From positions 1-64,000 of the forward strand of contig JAEPRB010000167.1 of assembly GCA_016758965.1 (NCBI GenBank): a stretch of 64,000 bases of DNA, read 5' to 3'. Position numbers and translations under genes: made by a program. Source of the DNA: Circinella minor (Eukaryota > Mucoromycota > Mucoromycetes > Mucorales > Lichtheimiaceae). Within the stretch, counting starts at the first letter, position 1, and each line of letters starts with the position of its first letter. Shown one piece after another: positions 1 to 12,098 of the stretch. Under the pieces are notes generated by a model, which did no database searches, was not told the origin of the DNA, and was given only the letters and a program-made list of their open reading frames with translations.

Positions 1-64
1 AGCTTAATGGTAGAGTCCTTACTTGTCACGTAAGTGGATATGGGTTCAAATCCCATTTGCCTCG
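1..64 (+). tRNA. tRNA-Asp (GUC), 5' end cut by window edge
   Basis: The anticodon stem CTTAC/GTAAG encloses the seven-base loop TTGTCAC, giving anticodon GTC (Asp). The T-arm is ATGGG-TTCAAAT-CCCAT, followed by the 3' acceptor strand TTGCCTC and a G discriminator, which is usual for tRNA-Asp. A D-arm with AATGGTA in the loop precedes them. The 5' acceptor strand and position 8 lie outside the window. No intron is visible after the anticodon. No CCA is encoded, as in eukaryotic nuclear tRNA genes. Confidence 0.85.
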
Positions 65-67
65 TAG

Positions 68-72
68 TTTTT
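68..72 (+). terminator. RNA polymerase III T-run terminator of the tRNA
   Basis: A run of five T starts four bases after the tRNA discriminator base. This is the normal Pol III stop signal. Confidence 0.6.
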
Positions 73-1625
73 AGATTATTCTAAAATTTTTTCCCTATGT
101 TTGTCTTAAGGCTATTTATATATAAAATTTAATGAAAATTTTGACAAGAGAACGATAACGGTGCTCCTGAAAAAAAAAGTTTGGAGCATGAAAGAAGAAA
201 ATGAAGTGTATTTCCATATGTATACTTGCACGTTGTCGTTACTCATTTTTAAATTCCTCTCTCTCTCTCTCTCTGTCTATCTTTCTCCCTTTTGTATATT
301 AAATAATACTATCTGATTTACATTAACGTAAACAGCAATCATGAGTGACGATGATGTGCAAGGAAATCAAAAATAAAACTTTTTTTTGGACAGCTCACTA
401 CTATCATTACTTATTATTGTTATTCAGTAACTAAGTTTAGACATTTTTTTAGTCATAATAAAGTCAAGAAGTATTACTGTGTAACTTTGAATTATAAGTT
501 TGAAAAACTTAAAAAAAAAAAAGTTACAAATTATTATGATTATTGGAAGAAGAACAAACAAAAAAAAAAACTCGTTTTATTATTATTATTATTATTAATA
601 GTATATTTTATGCAAGAATTATATATTAATAATTATATAATATATGTTTATCCCTTTATTTTTATATCATTTTATAATTATCATTGCCTTCAAGACATGA
701 ATAATAGATGTTGTATATAATAATTATGTGGATACAACTAATACAAAAAAAAAAGTACATAGGTACCCGATCCTTTTTGATCATGTAAACAGGGTTCCTT
801 ACTTGGTTGTTAGACGAAACATCTGGTTACTTTAGTTAACTTTTATTTTATGCTATTATTTTGTAATAAGGAACCAAAAAGTAATCACGTCAAAATTGAA
901 CAAAAAAATTTAAATCAGGAGGGATTATGATAGTAAAAAAAAAAAAAGCGATATAAAAAGAAGGGCGTAATGCATTTTATATGAAACCTACAGGTTAATA
1001 AAAAAGTAATCTATAATAATTATTAAAAAAAAACGTCACATGAAAAAGTAAGTTCCAAAGTAATATGAGAGGAAGGAAAAGTTAAAATTTGTTACTTTTT
1101 TTTTTTCGTACTTTCCCCTTTCTCTCTCTTTACACCCACCTTTTTTTTATAATTTTTTTGTTGTTGCACTGTTGCTGTGTGCGTGTGTGTGTGTTCTATA
1201 ACTCAAACATTCGGTCAGAAGTTCGAAATCGTCGCATGCACACGCTCACACTCAGTAAATTCGTTTTTACTTAATTATATTGTACGTGTTGCTGCATTCC
1301 TTTTTCCAAAACACTCACAACTCACAAAACCATTATAAACCATTTTTATTTATTTATTTTACGCCCTCTTTTTTTTTTTTAAAAAAAAAACTTAAAACAC
1401 TCTCACTCAGTTACTCGCCCATTTTGAAACTCTCTCTCTTTCTCCATCATCCTCTTTTTTTTTCACACACAATCTACATCACATTACACACCGAAATAAT
1501 TATATTATTAGTCTTGCATTTTTAATCCCTTGGAGCAACAAATAACATCTCTTTTTAGCAACAATTCACATTTCTTTTTCATAGCAACAAACACAACAAC
1601 AGTTAACGACAAATAAATATACACA
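73..1625. other. AT-rich intergenic DNA and 5' leader of the PH-protein gene
   Basis: No gene is supported here. The stretch holds a CT microsatellite near 258-275, many A/T runs, and from about 1090 a pyrimidine-rich strand that probably represents the promoter and leader of the downstream gene. The bases just before the ATG at 1626 are A-rich. The short open frames at 487-720, 1089-1274 and 1280-1525 are low-complexity lysine/tyrosine or phenylalanine/serine translations of these runs. Confidence 0.6.
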
Positions 1626-4600
1626 ATGAGCTCGCCTCCCCCAAAACACTCCTTATCAACCCCAACGAATAGTGGTAATCAAACCTCACCTGTATTACCT
1701 ACACCATCTAGTTCATCGTCAGTATCCGAGATCAATAATCAACTCAGACGTGAACTCGAGCAACAAATAGCAGAAAAGGAAAAGCAACTGCAGGATTCTA
1801 GTAGCGGAATAGGAAAAAGCGTGTTGAATCGACAAATCAAGGAGCTTAAAGAAAGGTTACAGGATGTGGATCGACGGCATCATCATCATCATCCACAACA
1901 ACGGAAGTCTCATATATTAAGTCCAAGGCATCATCCACAACAATATCCACAACAGAGACCAGGCACAGCTTCACCATCTGCAGGTCGAAGGTCTCAATCA
2001 CCTGGTTCAGGTGATGAAGATTTATCTCCTGCTACATTGGAAAAGTTACGGAACCTTGAACGAGATCTTGGTTCCTATCGGGGCCATTTGTCACCTAATT
2101 TAAGCGGTCATCGGAAAGACAAAGTAAATATATTAAAATTATATATTGTGTTATGGGGGGAGTATGGGTTTTTTTTTCTGCTGAGTATTTTTATATATGT
2201 GCGAGAGAATGTGATATTTGTGTGTACACAAGAAAAAGTGTAAAAAAAAGAGAAAAAGAAAGAAAAGAGAATTGGTATTATTATTATTTTTTTTAAGAAG
2301 AAAAGAATATATATTTATATGTGTGTGTGTATGTGTGGAGTATTAAAGAAAATCCCTTTTGCCCTGATTTTTAAATATGCGTATGATGTGTGTTTTTTAT
2401 CCCCTTAACACTCTTTTTTCTATTCCTTTTTAATATCTATGTAAAAATGAATATTTAAATATTAAACTTTTTGTTTTTTCTTATTTTTCTTTCTTCTTAA
2501 CGATTGGAAAATAGATACTAGGTCAACGGACAGGTCTCGATCCATTACCTAGTCCTTCGACTTCGACAATGCTTCCTCCTCCTCAAGGTCATGATTCAAC
2601 ATCTCTTTTACCATTACCACCCCCACCAACAGGTTCAACTCCTACAAAACGACGATCTAAAGTTCCAAATGCGGATCGGCGTAATACAGATATCGAGTTT
2701 GCGACTGAAATCGGCCAAGGTTTATTAGTCGAAGTCAGAAAAATGCAAGCATTAGTACAAGAAAAAGATGATCAACTCAAAGCACTTCAAGCACAAAAAG
2801 CTGATTTGGAACGAGCTGCAGAATCTATGGCAAAACAACTTCGTCAAAAAGAAGAAAATGAAGGTAATAATAAACAAGGGAGCAGAAACCCTTTTTTCTT
2901 TGTCCTATGTTCTATGGAATCATGTTTATAAAAAAAAGTCACTTCCATTCTCCCTTTTCTTTTTTTTTTATATAATAATATTTTGATTCTTATTCTTATT
3001 ATTCTTTTAAACGTAAATAGAAAAACTCAAGGAGGAAACATGGAACCTTGAACTTGCCAAACAGGAGTTGACCATTAGTGTCTCTGAGCTTCAACAGAAT
3101 CTCAATAAAGCTAATGCTGAACAGAAACGGATGCAAGAGCACATGGATGAATTAACGACCGAAATTGAACACATCCGCGACCGGGAAGAAAAAGTATCTG
3201 CATCACTGGAGGCCATGAAACAACGACACGAACAAGACATGGCAACCATACGACGTCATTCAGCAGGTCTTCAGCGAGAAAAGACGGATCACATTAAACA
3301 ATTAGAAGCTTTATCCTCTGAATTAGCTATTGCAAAAGCACAAAGTAAAATTGCTAAACGGAGTCATTCAGATTTACGACCTACTGCAGCAACCACGATA
3401 CAAAACGAGGAGAATGCAAATAAAATTGGTACAACAGCATCCAACAAGGAGAAAACAACTCCCGGTAGTTCTCCTCCAGCATCACCCAAACAACAACCTA
3501 CACGAAATCAACAATTGGAGGTCGAGACGTTAAAAACGTCTTTGGCACATGCTCATCGAATGGTGTCCAACTTGCGATCGAATCTTCACAAGGAAAAAAC
3601 AGAAAAATTCGAATTCAAGAAACTTTTGACAGAGTCTCAAGAACAAATTGAACAACTTCAAAATGATCCTCGATTATGGGTGGATGCCGGTTATCCAAAA
3701 TCATCATCGGGTCCTAATTCAAACAATGGTCCTGATTCAAATAATTCTACAAGCAATCGACGGTTACGGAAAGGTAAACGACGAGTACCTGTATCAAAGA
3801 CTCGCGTAGCTCGGATACCCAAGGGCGTCGAGTCATTGGATGATACATCGGATATTGAAGAACAACGTCGTAAACGAAAAGATTCACAACAGTTATATTA
3901 TTCATCACAATCCGAGGAAGATGATGACGATGACGATGATGAATATTATGAAGTTGGAGATGAATCACCTTCTCAGTCCACTCCGGGAGGTTTTACGTCA
4001 TTAGATTCCGAACTCTCAAAAAGTCAACAATCACAAAAAAAGACACCTTCTGTTTCCGTTGAACCTCCATCTGATGAGACAGATAAAAAAAATGCACCTC
4101 GAACTTTAGGTGATGAGCTAAGTGCTGCTTTTGGAGGTCCTGATAGCTCTACTGTCGCTGCCGTCGGTGGTGCTGCTATTACTGGTGCTGCTATTGCTGC
4201 GAACACTGACTCTCGTGTTATTGGCTCCGATGCAGGTGTACAAACGGATGATATTCTTGCCCCGCCTTCTGCTGTATTTCACGAGGTAGCTATCCAAGCA
4301 ACTACACCAAATAACTTCCAAGAGTTCACAACTTGCACCATTGACACACCACCTGTTTCTGTTCAACATCAACAAGTTCAATGTGATGCTCCGTCTCTTG
4401 TTCACGCCGAAACACAATGTATTCCACCTGAATATGTCGAACAAGGTGTTCAAGCTCAAGAACCCGTTCCTATCGTTGTGGATGCAAGTGCTCAATGTGA
4501 ACCACCACTCAAAATTGAAACACATGATCAAGGTGTCCAGTCAGATGCAGTGGCTGGTATCGATCAATCTACACAATCCGTTGTTCCCGAGCCAGTCCAT

Positions 4601-7365
4601 ATGGGCGTACAAAGTGAAGCCGCTGAATTGACGGATGCTGCAGTTCAATCAGATCCAAAGGAAACAAATGATGTCTCTGTTCAATCGGACGTCCCTGATA
4701 TTATGGATTGTGGTGTACAATACGAACCCCCTGTTGTCATGGAGATTGGTGTGCAATCCGAACCGCCTGTTGTCATGGATAGTGGTGTTCAATCCGATGC
4801 CCCTGATATTGTAGATAGCGGTGTCCAATCCGAACCGCCTGTTGTCATGGAAGTTGGTATTCAATCAGAGCCACTTGTCGGCATGGAAATCGGTACTCAA
4901 TCAGAGCCACCTGTTGGCATGGAAATCGGTACTCAATCAGAGCCACCTGTTGGCATGGAAATCGGTACTCAATCAGAGCCACCTGTTGGCACCGAAATTG
5001 GCATTCAATCAGAGCCACCTGTTGGCACCGAAATTGGCATTCAATCAGAGCCACCTGTTGGCATGGAGATTGGTACTCAATCTGAGCTCCCTGTTGGCAT
5101 GGAGATTGGTACTCAATCTGAGCTCCCTGTTGGTACAGAAATTGGTGTTCAATCCGAGCAAGTAATGACCAGGGATAATGCAGTTCAATCAGTACCAGCA
5201 GTAACAAAGGATTCTTCTGTACAATATGAATATGATGTGAATCCTGGTAAAGATGCCATGGTACAAACAGATTTCGATACATCTTCAAGTATTGGTGCCG
5301 GTACTGCTGCTGCTGCAGTAGGTGCTGGTGGTCTACTTGGTGGTTTGGGTGCCTTGGCTGCCAAAGCATTTGGTAAAGGGGATACTGAGGATACTGTTGA
5401 TGAAGGTGAACAGAATGAAACCACCGCGACAGTCGAACAAAAGAAGAAAGTTGAAATCGCCAAGAACACTGAAGAACCCGTCACAATTCTTGAAGATGGT
5501 GCATCAAAATCAACTTTTCCTGATGAATCTGCCAAGAGTCGTGGTATGAAGACTAATAATGGTGATGATACAACAACTACTCATATTCCAACCAACGCAG
5601 ACGATGATAATGTTACTTCTAAGGATACAGAAAAAACAATCAATTATGCAGATCACCAAGAAGAACAAGGTACTCGTTCTGCGGATAGTGCTCTTGACGA
5701 TAATTCGAAGCAATCTAATAAGCCAGCTGCTATTGTTACTGTTCCTGAAGGTGAAAATAGTGAAAATACCACTGTCTCCAGCAAAGTAGCGGACGGCAGC
5801 CCCAGTGAAAATATAATGCGATCTACATCACCTGCAGATTCGGCGACAGATTTGCCAAATCATGACAAGAATAATAGTGATAATGAAAACAGAATGTTTA
5901 CGAAAGCTGAAACTGATGCTATGATTGCTGCTGCAGTAGCTGCTGCTATGGCCAACAAATCTTCTCAACCAGCAGAACATAAACAAGACGATAATAACAA
6001 CACATTGAATGATAGTTATTTGTCAACTGAAGGTACTAGGCAAATTTCTAATGGTGAATCATCGACAAGTAATAATCTTCCAACAAAACGTGTTCTTACC
6101 GATCTTGCTGGTAAAGATGATATAAGCAGCAACAATGCTAATGTACCTCGACGTGGAAGTCATCAAGATATACCTATTCGACCCACAAGCCCACCACCAG
6201 CTCATTTATTAACACGAGTTGGTCATGGCTCTACCATTAGTTCTACACATAGATCTAGTATTGGATCCATCAGTACGTCAGATAAAGGGAAAGCGCCGGC
6301 ACGATCCCAATTGTTACGTAATGCTCAACAACAACAATTACGAAATCGACCTCCGTCTACCATGTCTAGTCTGTCGCCATCTGAACAACGTGCATCAATT
6401 GCATCATCACCATACGCCAACTCATTACGGACTGAAGCTGATCCTTCTCATATTGGTTTGATCACACAAACCATGATTGGTGATTGGTTATGGAAGTATA
6501 CACGCAAGTCAGTAGGTGACCAATTGTCAGATTACCGTCATAAACGATACTTTTGGATTCATCCATATACCCGTACTCTTTATTGGAGTGTTCGAGCTCC
6601 AGGTACTCATGGTGACGAAAGCAAAGTCAAAAGTGGTAAGTTGGTTTAACTTTTCTTTTATGTGTGATGATAATATAATCATAATATAACATAACTACAT
6701 GATTTTTTTAATAATAATTGATTTCATATACGTGTATACAATTCTCTCTATATATAGCTCTTATTGAAGGTGTTACAGCTGTTCCAGACCATAATCATCC
6801 ACCATCACGAGATGTGCCAAACATGAGCTTGCTTATTCAAACAGCAAATCGTGTTATCAAATTGACAGCACCTAATATGGACCGACATAATACATGGTAT
6901 GAAGCATTATCTTATCTTGTTACTGGACCCGGTGGTAGTGGTAATAGTATTGGTCAACGATCACAGCAATTGAAGGATACATCAATAGCATTAGGTCGTA
7001 ATGGTCCTGGTAATCGAGGTAGTTTGATGCGCAAACCTAGCATTCAACGTGTACAAAACTTATTCAGATCAGGATCAAAGACTGAAGCAACTTCTACAAC
7101 AGACTCTGCATTATCAAATCAGCATTCTCGCACACACCATGTTAGTGACGACGATGACGACGATGATGATGATGACGATTTGAATACTGATGATGAAGCT
7201 TTGGAAGATGTGCGAATGTGTTGTAATGGTAAACATCATGTTTCCAAGTTAGAGCGGGATCATGTTGACCATCGACCTTATTATCGTAAAATTCGTAGTA
7301 TACGAACCACTCAACCAACAGTACCTCATCAACATCAGCATCAAACTCCACAACAAGTCAGCTAA
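1626..7365 (+). CDS. Num1/ApsA/Mcp5-like cortical anchor: coiled coil, 12-residue repeats, C-terminal PH domain
   Basis: Four exons (1626-2123, 2515-2863, 3021-6635, 6758-7365) join in phase to give 1689 aa. The order is: a disordered Ser/Pro/His-rich N-terminus with a short coiled coil, a longer coiled coil (about residues 215-330), acidic and Ala-rich stretches, an array of 12-residue repeats of the type GMEIGTQSEPPV (about residues 790-1000), and a C-terminal PH domain (about 1425-1545: GDWLWKYTRK, RYFWIHPYTRTLYW, then the helix WYEALSYLV). The intron at 6636-6757 splits the PH domain and restores it exactly when removed. Known family members sit under the plasma membrane, bind phosphoinositides through the PH domain and anchor dynein/microtubules and mitochondria. 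That role is inferred here from domain order. The Asp run near 7150 and the basic C-terminus are extra. Confidence is high for the PH domain and moderate for orthology. Confidence 0.85.
4694..5159 (+). repeat. In-frame 36-bp minisatellite inside the PH-protein gene
   Basis: At least eleven tandem 36-bp units encode variants of a 12-residue repeat with the core (V/I/T)QSEPPV. Middle units (about 4880-5130) are almost identical, outer ones diverge, which fits expansion from the centre by slippage or unequal exchange. Num1 of yeast also carries an internal repeat array between coiled coil and PH domain, but the repeat unit there is different. Confidence 0.85.
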
Positions 7366-8657
7366 ATACAATATACTCTTATTAATATTCCGTTACTATT
7401 ACTATTATTACTACTACTTCTATTACATCATTAACCAGAATTCATTTTACATGAATTGGCGTAACTTTTCTTTTATTTGACTCCTCCCATTCCTTTTTTT
7501 TTTATTTTTTCACACTTCCTCTAGGGGATCTCAATATAGATTATTTTCTCTAGTATAAAAAAAAAAACTTACTATCCCGACTACCTCTCCCCTTTTTTTT
7601 CATTAACATAACACAATTTTTCAATTTCACACACTTTTCACAGCACAAACAACAACAACATTCATTCATTAATCATTTCTTTTTTTTTTTCATATTTGCA
7701 AGACTTTTTTTAAAAAAACACTTTAATATTCTCTTTTTCTTTTCAATTTTTATTTTTATTTTCTTTCTTTATTCAATAATTACGTTGATTCATGCAATTT
7801 AACTTAAACTATTATTCAAACCCATTTCTTTAAAAAAAAAAACAAATAAAAAACAATAATTGATTGTTACATAATAGTAAACATATCTTAATCACAATAC
7901 GTATACGGTTTTTTTAGATGTATATACGTAAGTAAATGACTTTTTATATTTTATTACGTACTAGATAATTTGTTCTGTTATTATCATTTCGTCTTGTTTG
8001 TTGAATATCCCCTCTCATGCTACGTATATATATTTAATTCGGCACCCTGTATAGTATTAGAGTGTTTGACAACATGATATTAAAATAAAAATAAAGAATC
8101 TCGTTGTGCAGAATACAACAATAACAATCAAATGTATTGTATCAAATTATACAGCTTATGTCACTAATGAATAAACATTAATAACAATGTACGTAATAAT
8201 ACGTAACACTATTGTAAACAGATAAAAATTACCATTCTTAATAACTTTCTTCCTTCGCATATAAATAAATGGCATTTTGCCTCGTACTTTTATTACTGAA
8301 CATTATTGTGGCAGAAAGTATATATACAGTGAAGACTATCAAGTTATACATGTATAAATGCGTATTGTATGCGTACAGAAAGAAAAGCACATTGATTAAT
8401 CATGACCACGTTTATATCCATGACAAGGAATGTCAATAAAATTTATGCTAAAAAATTATTATATCGTTGTTATTATTTATTATAAACTGATGATGTTAAG
8501 AAAAAAAAAGGAAAAATTAATTAATAGTGCTATACAAAGAAGAACAAATACCGAGAGTTATATTATTATGGGTAACGTGGTACGGAAGAATAAGAATAAG
8601 AAGAAGAAGGAGGAGGAGGAGGGGCGTACAATGGGAGATGAAGTGACTATTACTTTT
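7366..8657. other. Convergent 3' flanks of the PH-protein and ERG3 genes
   Basis: I see no coding signal. The stretch is AT-rich with several T runs and holds possible polyadenylation signals such as AATAAA near 8092 and 8435. The frame at 8430-8933 (+) runs antisense over the last ERG3 exon and is not a gene. Confidence 0.5.
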
Positions 8658-8978
8658 TTAGTTGACCTTTTTCTTAGCTTTAAGAACTCCACTTTCAATT
8701 TCATTAGCTTCTTTGGATTGTGCTTCCCATGTCTTTTTATTAATACGAAGTTCAGCATTATATTGTTCTTCAGTAGGTTGTCGAATGGATCCACCCAAGC
8801 GATCCCAGAATGTAAAGTATTGCCCGTAATTATAATTAAAGTAAAGATGGTGCACAGCATGATGTGCACTTGTGTTAATAACCTTGGAACGCAAAACGAA
8901 ATTTCCTGTTTTAAAAAAAGAGAATCAAGTTAATAACATCCTCTCTTTCTCGCTCTCTCAACATACCAAACAGGATTG

Positions 8979-9010
<32 letters not shown>

Positions 9011-10023
9011 TTTACAAAGTATGTGCTAAACTACTTACCATCATGAATTAAAATAGTCCAAATGTTGACAAGCATAAACATGGAAATATACAACCATTTA
9101 TGCATGGGGAACAAGTATACAAACAAATGATAAGGAACTGATTGCGAATAACCATCCAATGGATGGAAAGCGTAGGAAGCATAAGGTGTAGGTACTATAA
9201 TAGATATATCAAGGGATAGTATTAAAATATTTTTTGAAGTTAGTATCCTGATTATATAATACCACATAATGGTTGGAAAGGGAAAAACACTTACCAAGCC
9301 ATTTGTGATGAGGCTACACGTAAAAAAAAAACAATTAAAAAGGAAGACTAGGTTAGAAAATTGTAGCTGTTAAAGAGGAAAAATTATCCAGAAAAAAAAA
9401 TAGATAAATTGTACCTTATGCAAATGCTTATACAAAACAGGATGATGTAAGTAGCGGTGAATCCAATAAATGCCACAATCGGTAAACATCAAGAAGCATG
9501 GAATAGTAGCTATAAAGTAAGCCCATTCAAGAAACGTAACTGGAGTTTTATCGTAAAGCAATGAATAACCCTTTATTTCGCCCCAAAACCAGGGAACCGT
9601 AAGAACTAATAAGAGTCGAAACAACAAAATTCGTAAGTATGTATAATCTATATACAGAAGATTATATTATACATGTGTAAACATATGCATATACATACTT
9701 GCATAACCGGGAATGGCTTTCAATGTTGCTTCGATTTCGAGACGGACCTGATTCTTGAGGAATCTAGGGTGTTTCATATACTCCCAGTCAAAAAGAGTAT
9801 AAAACGAGAGTGTTGCAGACACAAAATAAAACAATATGGCCCCCACAATTAATAAGAATGATAGAGAAAGGAAGATACGAATATCATAATCGCGTTCCCA
9901 TGAGGATGTTGGACGATCTAGAGTAAAAGAAGTAGAGTTTGACAAGAAATTCTCTGCCGGTAATAGTTTTGCGTAAACACTATTAAAAAAGTACTCATCG
10001 GCATACTCTAGAATCGTATCCAT
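8658..10023 (-). CDS. ERG3: Sterol C-5 desaturase (fatty acid hydroxylase superfamily)
   Basis: Five exons (10023-9699, 9605-9415, 9313-9295, 9194-9039, 8905-8658) join in phase to give 312 aa. The enzyme introduces the C5-C6 double bond of ergosterol in the ER membrane, using a di-iron centre. All histidine boxes are present: HRYLHH, HKPHHK (split over exons 2 and 3) and HHAVHH. Family landmarks include [49 protein letters not shown] and [14 protein letters not shown]. Several hydrophobic segments span the first half. I chose the ATG at 10023 because [13 protein letters not shown] matches the usual fungal start. The frame stays open to an ATG at 10185 and would add a further hydrophobic segment, which cannot be excluded. 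Exon 3 is only 19 nt. An A-run of about 30 lies in the last intron. Confidence 0.93.
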
Positions 10024-10185
10024 GGTTACGATTACGTATGAGTAGAGGTAAAAAAAAAAGATGAGAAGAAAAATTAAAAGAGGAACGTAAAGAAGCTCTT
10101 TAAAAAAGGAGGAATTATTTGTCTCTCGTTTTTTTAAGTTGCTGCATTCTGGTCCGATTGTCTCATAACCCCCGCCGGACATCAA

Positions 10186-12098
10186 TTCACCATACCGAGA
10201 AATCAGCGCATTTTAACTCTATGAGTGCCCCGCCCGTCGACTTTCTGTTTATTATGCATATGTGCTATATGTACCTGCATATGAACATTAACCTCTCTCT
10301 ATTATTAATACAATTTTACATGTATAAGTAGTCCCAAGTAAGGTATTTCATTTTGACTCCTTGGTTTGTGAGCACATGTTTTTTTTATTATTATTTCAAA
10401 AAAAATAATTATCGTAAGATAAATGTTTTCTTGTATTTTAATTGGCTAATAAGCATCCATTGGAACTCTTGTGTTGCCTTTCAAACTGTCCAGAAACAGA
10501 TGATGTTTTTTTTTGTGAAAAAAATAAAAAAATTAAAAGTCGTAGTACTTAATACTTTTCCTTCTTTACTAAAATTAATAACAAAGTAAAAAGTTAACAT
10601 AAGTAATAGGATTTATTTATTTATCTTTGAATTGGTAATAATTTTATGCAAGGTGTGCCGAAATCATCAGCAGGTAAAACAGAAATTAATAAGTGTCAAT
10701 AAGTTAAACCGGAAATTTTTATGCTGCTAAAACAACAACATTGTGCTACAATCAATAAATAAAAAAATTTTGAGTGGTACGGCATCTCAGAAATGTATTA
10801 CATCTAGTATTGCATGATGAAAAAGTTTGATGTTCACTGATCTCAAAATGTGCTACCCATTGTATTATTAATAATAATATACTCATCGACCAGAGTTAAT
10901 GGTCGGGGTATATCTTTATCGCCTTCTCTCCCCGTAGTAATTAACACCAAAATCGGAATTGTTTCATATAATTATACAGAAACTGAATCTTATGAGGCTA
11001 TAAAAAAATTAATAATAGCTAAATTGAGTTTAGACAAATATATATAGCTTTTAAAATGGACGGTGATTGACACAGAATAAGACAGCTACTACTAATGAAT
11101 TTTAATCCACAAATTTTATTTTTCAGATGGCCAGCTTCAAGCACCCGGCCCCGACCAAACAAAATAACAAACAATGATTCTCTGATCAGCATGCATCCTT
11201 TACTTTTTTATGAGTTTCATTGAAATATTAAATATGAAAATTTCTCTTCATTGTTTTTCAATATTTCATTTTCAATTTAATCTTTTTACCTAGTCGAGAT
11301 CTTTTCTGTAAAAACTGAATACCACAGATACGTAACTGGAATATCGATAGATGCAGGGAGATTTAAGAAATATAATTATCTTCCAGTTAAATTTATCTAA
11401 TAAATTATGTTGTATATTCCTTTTTCCTATTATTCGAGTGTTTTCCCCCACCTTTTCATATTTCCATGGTTGCAGTGTTAAAGAATCTTGAACTACGGAC
11501 TCACAAGAGCATAGATCAAATATCTCTTTTCGTATTTTTTTTTTTTTGAAAACACAGGTGTATATATACACACACTATTATCTATAGTAGTGTATCAGCT
11601 TTCAAATCTATGTAGTATGCTATTTTATTTAGCCAAAAACGCACGGACCACTTGTCACTTTTGTTGGCGATCCTTGTATGAGGTCATAAATCTTTCTCCG
11701 GTCAGTATATTGAATTATGAAAAATGAGTATTCGACATATGGGGAAAATGCAGCAAGATACTGTGAACTGTATGCAAGTAATTAATGTTGGAGTAATTAC
11801 CTGTTAAAGCACTGGCCTACTACATTTCATTTATCGTTCTTTTTTCTTATAGAATAAAGGCGTGAAAGCCAAAGCTTACTTAAAATTGGACACATGTCGT
11901 GCAGAGCAGAAATAAGTCCGATATTTATAGGTAGTTGTGAGAACAAGAAGAAAAAATATAAAAATAGGTACAACAATCGATAATATGTTGATAATAAAAT
12001 AAACCAGAGATACATAAGTACATTTAATGTTTAATAAAAACTATACAGTTATTGTATATGTTGAATATAAATAGTGGATTAACAGAGATGTTATTATA
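10186..12098. other. Intergenic stretch without supported genes
   Basis: About 1.9 kb of AT-rich DNA between the divergent start of ERG3 and the end of the ubiquitin-RING gene. A weak open frame at 10850-11047 (+) and another at 11290-11571 (-) have no recognisable similarity and no flanking splice structure. I see no RNA gene or clear repeat here. Confidence 0.5.

Noticed and set aside
487..720. 77-codon + strand frame
   Set aside because: Lys/Leu/Tyr translation of A and T runs, with no splice partners.
4118..5535. Long minus-strand frames (137, 174 and 116 codons) inside the PH-protein gene
   Set aside because: They are antisense shadows of the 36-bp coding repeat and Ala/Gly-rich stretch. 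They have no start context or domain.
8430..8933. 167-codon + strand frame
   Set aside because: It overlaps the last ERG3 exon antisense, and the ERG3 histidine box HHAVHH decides the strand.
10024..10185. N-terminal extension of ERG3 with an additional hydrophobic segment
   Set aside because: In frame and open, but the family start matches the ATG at 10023. Kept only as an alternative.
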